From JBPRGG01 sp051418075 (GTDB taxonomy: Bacteria > Bacteroidota > Bacteroidia > Cytophagales > Cyclobacteriaceae): a stretch of DNA of 64,000 nucleotides. A program made the position numbers and the translations under genes. The notes beneath the pieces are model-generated. The model had not been told where the DNA came from. It made no database searches and saw nothing but the letters and a program-made list of their open reading frames with translations. Below are positions 43,995 through 53,178 of the stretch, piece after piece (position 1 is the first letter of the stretch; the number at the start of each line of letters is the position of its first letter). The stretch is from contig JBPRGG010000125.1 of assembly GCA_051418075.1 (NCBI GenBank), forward strand, positions 10,731 through 74,730. Direction: 5' to 3'.

Positions 43995-44660
43995 TTAATT
44001 GTTTAGCTGGCCGTATCCAAATGGAACACCAAAAGGTTTACAGTAAATGATGACAAAATTATAGGTGCTAAGATTAACTTCAGCCGGAACATCATATTGC
44101 TGACTGCCCTGGTTAGATTTTAATTCACCTAAATCTATCCCGCCACTCACACTGCTAGACTGATTGCTCAGGTAAACATGTAATCCTGGTCCATTTGAGG
44201 TGCGGAAGTTATTATTAAATTGCAGCAGCAATTGTCCTGACTGGTCTGCCAGGGAGAAATCACCGGATACGGTGTAATTGTTGGCCCCCTGAAATGTGCC
44301 GGTTCGTAAGTCTGAAGGAATAATCGTTTCTTCACCCGATTCAACCAGTACTGAATCCTTCACTGACTGGTACATAGCAATGATGTAGGTTTGTCCAGGG
44401 CTAATGGCAGTGGCATTGCCTGATTCATCAATGGCTATGATGTTGCTGTTGGTGGAACTCCACATGACAGGAACACCAGACAACTCACCGGTATTATTGA
44501 AATAATCAGCACCAAACATGAAAGTTTCCCCCACCTTCAGTGCCTCCACTTTTTGCGAGATCCGCATCATTTCAGGAACAAGTTCCTGCTCTACAATGTC
44601 TGTTCCAATACAGCTGAAACAAAGAATTAAAACCAAAGGAACATAATATATTACCTTCAT
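43995..44660 (-). CDS. lipoprotein with Ig-like (BIG2) and DM13 domains
   Basis: About 221 residues from ATG 44660 (an in-frame TTG at 44678 adds six residues). Lipobox CFSC. Residues about 25-105 form a BIG2-type bacterial Ig domain (VMWSSTNSNIIAIDESGNATAISPG). Residues about 110-221 form a DM13 domain: LRTGTFQGANNYTVSGDFSL, NGPGLHVYLS, LGELKSNQGSQQYDVP, and the hallmark IIYCKPFGVPFGYGQL with its conserved Cys. DM13 domains are proposed to be redox or metal centres. The outer-membrane barrel gene follows four bases after the stop. Confidence 0.8.
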   Translation of the reverse strand: MKVIYYVPLVLILCFSCIGTDIVEQELVPEMMRISQKVEALKVGETFMFGADYFNNTGELSGVPVMWSSTNSNIIAIDESGNATAISPGQTYIIAMYQSVKDSVLVESGEETIIPSDLRTGTFQGANNYTVSGDFSLADQSGQLLLQFNNNFRTSNGPGLHVYLSNQSSSVSGGIDLGELKSNQGSQQYDVPAEVNLSTYNFVIIYCKPFGVPFGYGQLNN

Positions 44661-44825
44661 AAGATAGTTTTTAAACAAATTTCCATAAAATGAGCAGAAG
44701 AGAATGTCTGCTGAACGACAATTAATAGTAATACTATTGGGAATTAATTCAGGTAAAAACCCGGATGATGGGAGTAAAAATTAAAATCACAGGGAAATTA
44801 AAAACATGAAACCAGGAGCAGGAGG

Positions 44826-44857
44826 GGAGGGTATTCCTTCTCCTGATCTCAAAAAGC
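44826..44857 (-). terminator. possible terminator after prfB
   Basis: On the minus strand CAGGAG...GGA can pair with TCC.CTCCTG a few bases past the prfB stop. No T run follows at once, so it may instead be a 3' stabilising hairpin. Confidence 0.3.
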
Positions 44858-45935
44858 TTATTGTTGCATTAAATACGCTTTAATAAATTCGTTCAAATCA
44901 CCATCCAGCACATTATTTACATCCGATCTTTCCACATTGGTTCGGTTATCTTTGACCAGTTTATAAGGATGCAGCACATAATTGCGGATTTGAGATCCAA
45001 AATCGATTCTTTTCTTGGAACTTTCTATTTCTGCCCTTTTTTCATTTCTTTTTTGAATTTCCAGCTGATACAACTTTGATTTAAGCAGGTTCATAGCCTT
45101 GTCTTTGTTTTGCAGTTGTGAACGCTCCTGCTGACATTCTATGATCAGTCCGGATGGGGCGTGCCTTAATCGGACAGCTGTTTCCACTTTATTCACATTT
45201 TGTCCTCCGGCGCCACCAGAACGATAAGTTTCCCAGGTGATATCGGCTGGGTTCACTTCAATCTGGATGGATTCATCCACCACCGGATAAACATAGATCG
45301 AAGCAAAAGAGGTGTGCCTTCTCCCGCCGGAATCAAAAGGTGAAATGCGCACCAGGCGATGTACCCCGATTTCTGATTTCAAAAAACCATAGGCAAAATC
45401 TCCGTCAAATTCCAGGGTGGCAGATTTCAAACCGGCTGTTTCACCTGGCTGGTAATTGACTTGCCTCACCTTAAAATCATTACTTTCCCCCCACATAATA
45501 TACATGCGCATCAGCATTTCCGCCCAATCCTGGCTTTCTGTGCCACCAGCTCCGGGATTTATTTCCAAAATGGCATTGAGTTGGTCCTCTTCATTACTTA
45601 GCATTTTCCGGAATTCAAGATCCTCCACTTCATCCAAAACCTTCTTAAATTCTTTATTTATGTCTTCTTCACTCACTTCATCATCTTCATAAAACTCATA
45701 TAAAGTGACCAAATCTTCATATAACTGACTGATCTTATCATATCGGTTAGTCCAGAACTTTTTGGATTTAATTCCTTTCAGCATTTTTTCAGCTTCTTTG
45801 GGGTCATCCCAGAATTCTGGTTGGGCTGTGATACTTTCTTCTTCCTGGATCTCTTCTACTTTGTTATCGTAGTCAAAGATACCTCCTCAAGGCCGAGATA
45901 CGCACCTTTAAATCTTTTAATTGCTCTTGTGTCAT
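44858..45935 (-). CDS. prfB: peptide chain release factor 2, with programmed +1 frameshift
   Basis: RF2 ends translation at UGA and UAA. The gene is in two frames. It starts at ATG 45935 (MTQEQLKDLKVRISALRRYL) and meets TGA at 45873-45875. The sequence there, AGG AGG TAT CTT TGA C, is the classical autoregulatory site: an internal Shine-Dalgarno string three bases upstream of the CTT-UGA slip. After a +1 shift it continues DYDNKVEEIQEEES... to the stop at 44858, giving about 358 residues. The stop-recognition tripeptide SPF lies in RISPFDSGG and the catalytic GGQ in SGGAGGQNVNKV. Reading only from the internal ATG (45784) would lose about 50 residues. Confidence 0.97.
45873..45890 (-). promoter_or_regulatory. 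prfB programmed frameshift site
   Basis: AGGAGGTATCTTTGA on the minus strand combines an internal Shine-Dalgarno sequence, the slippery CTT and a weak UGA stop. When RF2 is scarce the ribosome pauses and slips +1, restoring RF2 synthesis. Confidence 0.95.
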
Positions 45936-45946
45936 ATGTTTGGTTT

Positions 45947-46432
45947 TTAAATATTTATGATCATTAATTTTCGGGATCCTTTTAATCTGGTTTTTTTCTT
46001 GGTTAACCATTTTACCAGCAGACCTGTACCCACCATTGAGCCACTGATGATCATGGTATTTGGATAAAAATCACCTGTATTGATCACATCCAGCAAAAGG
46101 TAACCTGTTCCGGCTATAGGAAGCAGGTTGGATAGCGCACCTGAACTCCAGTTTTGGGTATCGTCATCAATATAAAAATGGGTAATTTCATCCAGATGAA
46201 CTTTATAAAAGTCAAATACGATTTGGTTGTCTTCCAGTTTTTTTATTTGGTCGGTGATCTTAAATCTATCATCTTTTATTTTAAATGAAATAAAATCTCC
46301 TGGTTTAAAATATATTTTCTGATATTTGTTTTTCTGATACATCAGAAATTGCTGACCAAAACTGCTTATCACCGGACCAAGAAGCAATGGCAAAACCAGA
46401 ACCCAGATTCTTAACCTCAAATATATAGTCAA
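45947..46432 (-). CDS. secreted or membrane protein of unknown function
   Basis: No ATG precedes the signal sequence, so the start is a TTG. TTG 46432 is chosen here because it lies five bases after the ilvE stop and gives a clean signal peptide (TIYLRLRIWVLVLPLLLGPVISSFGQQ). TTG 46462 (inside ilvE) and 46420 are alternatives. The mature part is about 135 residues: a polar beta-rich region (YFKPGDFISFKIKDDRFKITDQIKKLEDNQIVFDFYKVHLDEITHFYI), then two short hydrophobic stretches. The family is not recognised. It lies in line between ilvE and prfB. Confidence 0.6.
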   Translation of the reverse strand: MTIYLRLRIWVLVLPLLLGPVISSFGQQFLMYQKNKYQKIYFKPGDFISFKIKDDRFKITDQIKKLEDNQIVFDFYKVHLDEITHFYIDDDTQNWSSGALSNLLPIAGTGYLLLDVINTGDFYPNTMIISGSMVGTGLLVKWLTKKKTRLKGSRKLMIINI

Positions 46433-46436
46433 TGCG

Positions 46437-47501
46437 CTATTTGATCTTGTAGATCCAGCCAAATTTATCTTCTATTCGTCCATACTTGAGATCTTCCAGG
46501 GTATTAAATACTTTGTTTGAAAATTCTCTTTCTTCAACGGGCGGTAATTCATAATCAGTACCTTCATGCCCGATAGTTTTGATATGGGCAATAGTTGCGG
46601 CAGTTCCGGTGCCGAAGGCTTCCTGTAACCGATTGGACTTAATGGCATCAATTACCTCAGCCACTGTAACACGCCTTTCATCCACCTTATAACCCCAATC
46701 ACGGGCCAGGGTGAGTACACTATGCCGGGTAATTCCTTTTAAAATCGTATTGCCAGCCGGGGCTGTAATTAAAGTATCATCAATGACGAACATAATATTC
46801 ATGGTACCGGATTCTTCAATGTACTGATGAGTTTTTCCATCCGTCCATATCAGTTGATCATATCCCTGTTTTTGAGCCATAACCATGGGATATAAAGAGA
46901 CTGCATAATTTCCGGCTGCTTTAGCAAAGCCCGTGCCTCCTTCAAATGAGCGACTGTAATAGGTTTCAACTTTCACCTTAACTGGTTTACTGTAGTATGC
47001 TCCTACCGGACAACTAAAAATGATAAATTTAAAAGTATCAGAAGGTCTTATGCCAATATATTCATCTGTAGCGAACATATAAGGCCTGATGTACAAGGAA
47101 GTACCGGGTTGATCAGGTACCCAGGATTTATCCAATTCTATCAGCCTGGTCAGTCCACCCATGAATACCTCTTCCGGAATGGCAGGTATACACATTCTTT
47201 CAGCTGATACATTCATCCTTTTGTGGTTGTCGAAGGGACGAAAAACCAATATCTCTCCTTTTTCATTTTTATGAGCTTTAAGCCCTTCAAAAATAGATTG
47301 GCCGTAGTGAATCACAGAGGTACCAGGACTAAGGCTTAAATTGCCATAGGGTATAATACGAAAATCAGCCCATTCTTTATCAAAATCACTGATAAACATA
47401 TGATCAGAATACACTTTTCCGAATTTTATATTTTTGAAATCAACCTGATCAATTTTTGATCGCTTTATTCGATTGATTTCAATGTCCAAAGTTCCTGTCA
47501 T
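46437..47501 (-). CDS. ilvE: branched-chain amino acid aminotransferase
   Basis: The 354-residue class IV PLP enzyme transfers amino groups between glutamate and the branched-chain keto acids in Ile, Leu and Val metabolism. Signature blocks are VIHYGQSIFEGLKAHKNEKGEILVFRPFDNHKRMNVSAERMC, LYIRPYMFATDEYIGI and GGTGFAKAAGNYAVS with the PLP-binding lysine. EESGTMNIMFVIDD, ILKGITRHSVL and EAFGTGTAATIAHI form the phosphate-binding loops. The length is normal for the type II enzyme. No other ilv gene is nearby, so it stands alone. Confidence 0.96.
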   Translation of the reverse strand: MTGTLDIEINRIKRSKIDQVDFKNIKFGKVYSDHMFISDFDKEWADFRIIPYGNLSLSPGTSVIHYGQSIFEGLKAHKNEKGEILVFRPFDNHKRMNVSAERMCIPAIPEEVFMGGLTRLIELDKSWVPDQPGTSLYIRPYMFATDEYIGIRPSDTFKFIIFSCPVGAYYSKPVKVKVETYYSRSFEGGTGFAKAAGNYAVSLYPMVMAQKQGYDQLIWTDGKTHQYIEESGTMNIMFVIDDTLITAPAGNTILKGITRHSVLTLARDWGYKVDERRVTVAEVIDAIKSNRLQEAFGTGTAATIAHIKTIGHEGTDYELPPVEEREFSNKVFNTLEDLKYGRIEDKFGWIYKIK

Positions 47502-47632
47502 TTTTTATATGCTTAAATTATTTAAAAACGGACCACCAATTTACAAAAAAATAACCTAAACCAGTGGAGAATCCAGGAGCAAAAATTAATAATCTACCCT
47601 CCGGACAGTCGATTTAAAAGCTTAATATCCAG

Positions 47633-48187
47633 TTATTTATTTTCTTTAGGTTTCCAGGGAATTTCTTTTATCTGTAGTTCATGGGTCGTCATACGGGCCA
47701 GTACAAATAAATAGTCGGATAACCTGTTCAGGTACCTGACTACAATTTCATCCACGGATTCAGTCTGGCTTAAAAAGATGATTTTACGCTCGGCCCGCCG
47801 GCATATACAACGGGTAACATGACAGTAAGAGACAGCGGGATGCCCTCCTGGCAACACAAAATTTTTCATTTGGGGCAAAACCAATTCCATCTGGTCGATT
47901 TCCTTTTCTAAAACCTCAATATCTGAGGCTAAGATTTTGGGAATATTTTTAACAGGTTTTTCCGGATCATTGGCTAAGATAGATCCTATGGTAAAAAGCT
48001 TTTCCTGAATATTAATTAAAAAATCCAGCCTTTTATGATTTACTTCCTGATCTCTAAGCAGGCCCAGGTAAGCATTTAATTCATCTACTGTTCCATAAGC
48101 TTCTATTCTAAGACTTGATTTGGATAGTCTTCTGCCTCCCAACAATGATGTTTCCCCTGTATCTCCAGTTTTAGTATAGATTTTCAT
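47633..48187 (-). CDS. PduO-type cob(I)alamin adenosyltransferase
   Basis: The 184-residue enzyme makes adenosylcobalamin from cob(I)alamin and ATP. The N-terminal ATP loop MKIYTKTGDTGETSLLGGRRLSK is diagnostic and fixes the start at ATG 48187; a longer frame adds 20 implausible residues. Other blocks are RIEAYGTVDELNAYLG, FVLPGGHPAVSYCHVTRCICRRAER and YLNRLSDYLFVLAR, the helical bundle with the cobalamin-site Arg and Glu. No B12-dependent gene is adjacent. Confidence 0.94.
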   Translation of the reverse strand: MKIYTKTGDTGETSLLGGRRLSKSSLRIEAYGTVDELNAYLGLLRDQEVNHKRLDFLINIQEKLFTIGSILANDPEKPVKNIPKILASDIEVLEKEIDQMELVLPQMKNFVLPGGHPAVSYCHVTRCICRRAERKIIFLSQTESVDEIVVRYLNRLSDYLFVLARMTTHELQIKEIPWKPKENK

Positions 48188-48520
48188 TGATTTATTATAA
48201 ATTTTATGAATTGAATTACTGAAGGTAAGCCGATCAAGGTGTTTCAAACTCAGATTTTATTTGTCCTTGCGCCTCCTCTCCACAAATTAAATGATGATGA
48301 TGAGAACTTGTTCTGTTCTTTTCAAAATAATTTTGCCATCCTATAAATGATCGCACAAAATTAGAACTATTAAGCAATTTTTAAGTCAAAGGTTTGATTT
48401 TTCTGCAACTATTTTTGCAGGAATGAGGGAGCAATCAGAATCCATCCTCCAGTAAGCTGACAGGACAACTACAGCAAAAGTCAAATAAAAAAACTTTTGT
48501 ATAACTTAACTATCAGTATA
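48188..48520. other. intergenic region, no gene recognised
   Basis: AT-rich, with a run of TGATGATGATGA near 48292. No RNA gene or terminator hairpin with a T tail is evident. It must contain the promoter of the adenosyltransferase gene. Confidence 0.4.
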
Positions 48521-49243
48521 TCAGGCGCCCTGCATATTCGGCTTAGGTTGCCGAATATTTTTGTTGATCTCATCTGATTCTATCAAACCGTCTCTTAACC
48601 TGATAATCCTGTGAGCATAATGGGCAATATCATCTTCGTGGGTAACCATAATGATGGTATTCCCTTTGCTATGTAAGATCTGAAACAGATCCATAATATC
48701 ATAGGAAGTTTTGGAGTCCAGGTTTCCGGTCGGCTCATCAGCCAGAATAATACTTGGATCATTTACCAGAGCACGGGCAATGGCTACACGCTGTCTCTGA
48801 CCTCCGGATAGCTCATTAGGCTTATGTTTGGCCCGGTCAGCTAATCCAACACTGTCCAGTGTTTGGTAGGCTTTTTCCTGTCTTTGAGATTTGCTGTAAC
48901 CGGCATATACCAGGGGTAAAGATACATTTTCCAGGGAAGAAGCTCTGGGCAACAGGTTAAAGGTTTGAAAGACAAATCCTATTTCTTTGTTTCTGATCTC
49001 AGCCAGGTCATTTTCGGAAAGATCACTCACATTGTTTTCATTTAATATATATGTGCCAGAAGAAGGAGTATCCAAACAGCCAATTATGTTCATCAGGGTA
49101 GATTTTCCGGAACCTGACGGTCCCATAAATGCTACATATTCTCCCCGGTTTATGGTAATTGATACACTCTGCAGGGCATGTATTTTCTCACTACCCATTT
49201 GGTATACCTTAGATATTTCTTGGGTTCGGATTACTTCACTCAT
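48521..49243 (-). CDS. ABC transporter ATP-binding protein (LolD/MacB type)
   Basis: The 240-residue ATPase starts at ATG 49243 (TTG 49249 adds two residues). Walker A is GPSGSGKST, the Q-loop lies in FVFQTFNLLP, the signature is LSGGQRQRVAIARAL, Walker B is IILADEPTGNLD and the H-loop is MVTHE. The sequence order and the 'EPTGNLDSKTS' and 'IIGCLDTPSSG' blocks place it in the LolD/MacB/FtsE-like group that powers lipoprotein or substrate movement without a transmembrane path. The partner permease is not adjacent, so it is an orphan ATPase here. Confidence 0.93.
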   Translation of the reverse strand: MSEVIRTQEISKVYQMGSEKIHALQSVSITINRGEYVAFMGPSGSGKSTLMNIIGCLDTPSSGTYILNENNVSDLSENDLAEIRNKEIGFVFQTFNLLPRASSLENVSLPLVYAGYSKSQRQEKAYQTLDSVGLADRAKHKPNELSGGQRQRVAIARALVNDPSIILADEPTGNLDSKTSYDIMDLFQILHSKGNTIIMVTHEDDIAHYAHRIIRLRDGLIESDEINKNIRQPKPNMQGA

Positions 49244-49398
49244 ATTCAATCTTTAAATGGTACCTTAACTCAGCTAAATGATATAGCTGTAAAAATATAA
49301 TAAAATGAATTACCAAGACCAGAAAATTAGTAAAGAATCGACACTTTTTAATGAGAAATATGATGAATGGGGTAAAAAAGATATTGATGGCCCAACTT

Positions 49399-49641
49399 TT
49401 AATTCAGGTTGGAGATGGCCAGGTACTTTAAGTAAGGATTGATCTTTTTTTGATCCAGGTTTTCCACCCTGGTTACTTTTTTAAGAAAAGTATTATACCA
49501 CACTTCCAAAAACTCATCTTCCACCCGGTATAATTTAATATTAAGCTGGAAAAATTCCTCGGAGGAAACTAATGCACCTGCTTCCATAATCTTGATAGCT
49601 TTTTCTTCCAGGCTGATATGATTATTTTTTAAATTTCTCAT
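49399..49641 (-). CDS. small conserved-looking protein of unknown function
   Basis: The 80-residue product has no signal peptide or membrane segment. It is acidic and helical-looking (EEKAIKIMEAGALVSSEEFFQLNIKLYRVEDEFLEVWYNTFLKKVTRVENL). No family is recognised. A proper ATG, a coding-like amino acid composition and its stand-alone position between two genes on the same strand support it as a real gene. Confidence 0.55.
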   Translation of the reverse strand: MRNLKNNHISLEEKAIKIMEAGALVSSEEFFQLNIKLYRVEDEFLEVWYNTFLKKVTRVENLDQKKINPYLKYLAISNLN

Positions 49642-49855
49642 GGGTTAATTAGATGGTGTAGAAGTTTTTATTAATTATATGTTGTAATAATAAATATAAT
49701 CTAACTATCAAAAGCTAAAATAATGACTTTTTTACCATGCAAGTAAGAAAATAGGTTGAAGTAAACACTTGTTGCAATTTCCGGATGGTTTACTTTAGGT
49801 TTGCTCATTGCCTGGGTCATGAGAGCCAGAAATATTATCATCCTGCATCTGCTGG

Positions 49856-52800
49856 TTAAGGTAACCCATTTTCCCAATCCTGGTATTCCTGGGAAGCCTT
49901 TTCATTATATGTTTTTCTGAATTCCTGATAGGTGTCCACTGTTACAAACTGCTGGTATTCCAGCAAAGCCTGCTCAGCAAAACTAAACAAGCCCAGGTTC
50001 AGCGCTTGCAGGATATAGGCTTCGTATAAAGGCGCTGAATAGCTATTCAAACGAATTGCATTGAGCAAGATATTATAGGCTGCCAATTCATCACTGGAAT
50101 TTTGCTCCAAAAAGCTGGCTGCAGATAAAACTCCCGGCTCAAAAAATGGATTGCTCCTCCCCAGCCAGTTAAACAGCATTGTTGCTTCATCAGTTTGATC
50201 CTTTTGCTGAGCCAAAAGCGCTTTAAAATAGATGAAGTAGACAGGAAATTGGTATTCAAGCCATTTTCCGGTTTGACTTAGCTTTTCTTCCAGTGCATCA
50301 AATTGTTGTTCCTGAGCTAGCAGTCTCAAATAAGATAAACTGATCAGGTGATTTGTGTGATCATCCTGAGCAGATATGTTTTGCAGGTAGTCATACATGA
50401 GACGAGCCTGTGTGAGCTGTTCCTGGTTCAGGTACCAATCCAAGGCATCCCATAAAGCCAGGGCCTTGAGTGGCTGGTTAGTAAAGGAATTCCAGAAGTC
50501 AATGGATAAATCCGGTAACAATTGCTCCTTTTCAAAATACAGATAGAGATATTTTAAACTGTCATTGGAAATTTCAGGGGAAAATGGGGTGCTCAAATAC
50601 CTGGTAATCAGATGAACCTGATGGTTGGATTTATGGTGATTTTTCAGAAGGTCTTGGGCCTGATCTGATCTTCCGGAAGATAACAATGTCATTACCTGAG
50701 GCACTAATACTGATGAATCTCCCTGGCTGAGCACACGATTGAAATAATCTGAAGCCAGCCTGGGCGCATCCTGTTTTAAAGCCAGAAGGCCCATTTTTTT
50801 ATGATATTGATTAGCTTGTTTAAAATCATTGATCAATAGCTGTTGAAAAATCGAAAACGCTTTGTACAAATCCCCTCTGGAGGCATACGCCAATGCCTGA
50901 CTGGCTGTCATATTATCATTAAAAAAACTGCCTGAATGCTCGATGTATGGATCCAATTGGTTAAGGAAAAGGGTATCGGTGCGATAAAATTGATTGACCA
51001 GATAATTTTGCAAAAAAACATACTGGTTGAAATTCAGTACGGAATCTCCCTGAGGCAATTCATAATTAGCCTGTGGTAGGGATTGGTTTTTTTGGTTGAG
51101 AAAGATCAGTAAATTACTGCGTGCTATGGGGTCATCCAGTTGAAGGTAAACTTCTGCTATAGAATCGGCAGAAAGGTTTGCCTGTTTTTGGGACAGAAAA
51201 CCCCACCGATTGGCTCTGGCGATGGCTTCACCTTCAGCATGGGTTTCGGCCTGATCAAAATAATACAGGACGCTGTCATATACATTGGTACGATTATATA
51301 GAAGGGCCAGGTTGTTGGCGATTGGTCCATTTCCGGGGAAACGCTCCCAGCCATCCTGCAGGGAAAACAATGATTGAAAAAACTGCCCTTCAGATTTATA
51401 AACATTGCTTAAATTTATAAAGGCCTGAGGCGTTGGTTTTTTTTCTGTAGCCTGCTGAAAATAATACAGGGCATCATTAGGCTGATTTTGCTGCCAAAGC
51501 ATTGATCCAAGAGCATAATGAGAATGATGGTTTTTATAACCGTATATGGTGCCCTGTTCATAAAAACGAATAGCCAGGTCGTAGTCATTTTCTAGCTTGT
51601 AGGTGTCTCCTAAGCCATTATAATAGCCTGCCCGGGCTTGATAATAGGCCATTTTGCCTGAATGAAAGAAAAAAGCAAGCACAGCAATGATGCCAGCCAG
51701 CCGGGCTGTGAAGTAGGGCATACGCTTAGGATCATACAATACCCGGTATACCTTATGATTATAATGAAGTAAAGTGAAAAAATTGGCAATGATGTAAATA
51801 AAAAAGATCAATCCGAAGCCCAGATGAGAAAACAAAATAAGATCTTCAAAAGCTTCCAGGGCCGGATCATTGGCATTCATAAAAAAGTAACTTATGGTAG
51901 AAAAACAGATCACAGCCAATCCCAGGTATAAATAAGCCCCGGATGGTTGAAACCGGATGATATTGCTGTACATGGAATTTCTTTTCCGGAACTCCCATAT
52001 TCCCAGTATGGCAGAAATGATAATGATCAAAAAAGGACTGATGTATATCAGGTTCCAGTTGGCGATACCGGTGTTTTCCAGGTAAACAAAAAATAAGCTC
52101 AACAGGTAAACGGCGCTGATCACAGTAAAGTGAATAGAGCTGTTTTGACTGGAATCGGTATTTGCATTGGTGATCAGATACAGAAAAAAGCTGATGATTT
52201 CATGGCCCACAGTTAAAATAAAAAGCAGTGAAAGCACCATGGGTATGGTGATTGAGTAATTGGCAAAATATAAAACAGGCTGTGACACCTCTGACCCAAA
52301 ATAGATTAATACCAGAAAAATTATACTGATGGTTAGAAAAACCCCCAGTCTTAAGACCACATCTGTATCGGGCTTTATGGCATTAAAATAATAGGCGGGT
52401 AAAACAAAAAATACCAGGGCAATAATTAAGGCTGTATTATCAGTCTGGCCAAATAAAACCAGGTTTTCCAGACCCAAAAATGTAAACCCGACTATCACAC
52501 AAATCATACTGAAGGTAAACCAAAACTTTTGCAGCCCGGAAAGCGCTGTAAGTATCAATGAAAAACCAAGCAGGAACAGGATTGATTGAAGATAAGCAGC
52601 AAATAAGGGTGTGCTTAAATCACTGCCCCAATATTCCTGGATATTAAGGTAATTAGTGGCTGGTATATTTAAGTTAAATAATGCTATCTGAAGGTTGATT
52701 CCTGGCACCTGAATTTGTTCCAGTTGATTAATGACTTCCCAATCATAAGCCAGGGATTTACCCCATATCCAGGCTATGAGATACATGATAATATTTGCAG

Positions 52801-52876
52801 CCAATAAAATCAGCAGAATCTTGTAAATCAGGGCGTATGAAGAAGGCCAGCTGCGCCAGAAAAATCTTTCATTCAT
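49856..52876 (-). CDS. large multi-pass membrane protein with tetratricopeptide repeats
   Basis: The 1006-residue protein has two halves. Residues 1-420 contain about eleven hydrophobic segments (for example IYKILLILLAANIIMYLIAWI, LFLLGFSLILTALSGL, IFLVLIYFG, IISFFLYLI, VYLLSLFFVYL, LGFGLIFFIYIIANFF). Residues from about 430 to the end form TPR-like helical hairpins, first clearly at YNGLGDTYKLENDYDLAIRFYEQGTIYGY and YALGSMLWQQNQPNDALYYFQQATEK. It ends 14 bases before the gatC start codon, on the same strand. The role is unknown; TPRs suggest a scaffold at the membrane. It is one of the longest genes in the window. Confidence 0.8.
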   Translation of the reverse strand: MNERFFWRSWPSSYALIYKILLILLAANIIMYLIAWIWGKSLAYDWEVINQLEQIQVPGINLQIALFNLNIPATNYLNIQEYWGSDLSTPLFAAYLQSILFLLGFSLILTALSGLQKFWFTFSMICVIVGFTFLGLENLVLFGQTDNTALIIALVFFVLPAYYFNAIKPDTDVVLRLGVFLTISIIFLVLIYFGSEVSQPVLYFANYSITIPMVLSLLFILTVGHEIISFFLYLITNANTDSSQNSSIHFTVISAVYLLSLFFVYLENTGIANWNLIYISPFLIIIISAILGIWEFRKRNSMYSNIIRFQPSGAYLYLGLAVICFSTISYFFMNANDPALEAFEDLILFSHLGFGLIFFIYIIANFFTLLHYNHKVYRVLYDPKRMPYFTARLAGIIAVLAFFFHSGKMAYYQARAGYYNGLGDTYKLENDYDLAIRFYEQGTIYGYKNHHSHYALGSMLWQQNQPNDALYYFQQATEKKPTPQAFINLSNVYKSEGQFFQSLFSLQDGWERFPGNGPIANNLALLYNRTNVYDSVLYYFDQAETHAEGEAIARANRWGFLSQKQANLSADSIAEVYLQLDDPIARSNLLIFLNQKNQSLPQANYELPQGDSVLNFNQYVFLQNYLVNQFYRTDTLFLNQLDPYIEHSGSFFNDNMTASQALAYASRGDLYKAFSIFQQLLINDFKQANQYHKKMGLLALKQDAPRLASDYFNRVLSQGDSSVLVPQVMTLLSSGRSDQAQDLLKNHHKSNHQVHLITRYLSTPFSPEISNDSLKYLYLYFEKEQLLPDLSIDFWNSFTNQPLKALALWDALDWYLNQEQLTQARLMYDYLQNISAQDDHTNHLISLSYLRLLAQEQQFDALEEKLSQTGKWLEYQFPVYFIYFKALLAQQKDQTDEATMLFNWLGRSNPFFEPGVLSAASFLEQNSSDELAAYNILLNAIRLNSYSAPLYEAYILQALNLGLFSFAEQALLEYQQFVTVDTYQEFRKTYNEKASQEYQDWENGLP

Positions 52877-52890
52877 TCAGTTAGGGCGAT

Positions 52891-53178
52891 TTATTCAATT
52901 ACCTTGGGTACACTAAAATAATCTTTGTCATTTTTTGGGGCATTTTTTAAGGCTTTGTCATGCTCCAATTGCCGGCCGACTTTATCTTCGCGGTATACAT
53001 TTATCCGATCCGACATATGGGTCAAAGGCTCAATACCTTCTGTGTCTACTTCATTCAATTGCTCTACCCAATTAAGGATCTCAGTCAGATCTTTGATCAT
53101 ACTTTCTTCATCACTTTCTTCAAAATCCAACCGGGCCAGGTGTGCAATTTTTCGAAGGATTTGCTGGTCAATTTTCAT
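52891..53178 (-). CDS. gatC: Asp-tRNA(Asn)/Glu-tRNA(Gln) amidotransferase subunit C
   Basis: The 95-residue GatC subunit stabilises the GatCAB complex that converts mischarged Glu-tRNA(Gln) or Asp-tRNA(Asn) to the correct amides. The family pattern is complete: IAHLARLDFEESDEE, LTEILNWVEQLNEVDTEGIEPLTH and the final RQLEHDKALKNAPKNDKDYFSVPKVIE. Its first 11 bases overlap the end of the upstream plsC-like gene. gatA and gatB are not in the window. Confidence 0.95.
   Translation of the reverse strand: MKIDQQILRKIAHLARLDFEESDEESMIKDLTEILNWVEQLNEVDTEGIEPLTHMSDRINVYREDKVGRQLEHDKALKNAPKNDKDYFSVPKVIE

Noticed and set aside
48188..48520. Search for a cobalamin riboswitch before the adenosyltransferase
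   Set aside because: No B12-box-like conserved sequence or suitable hairpins were seen upstream of 48187.
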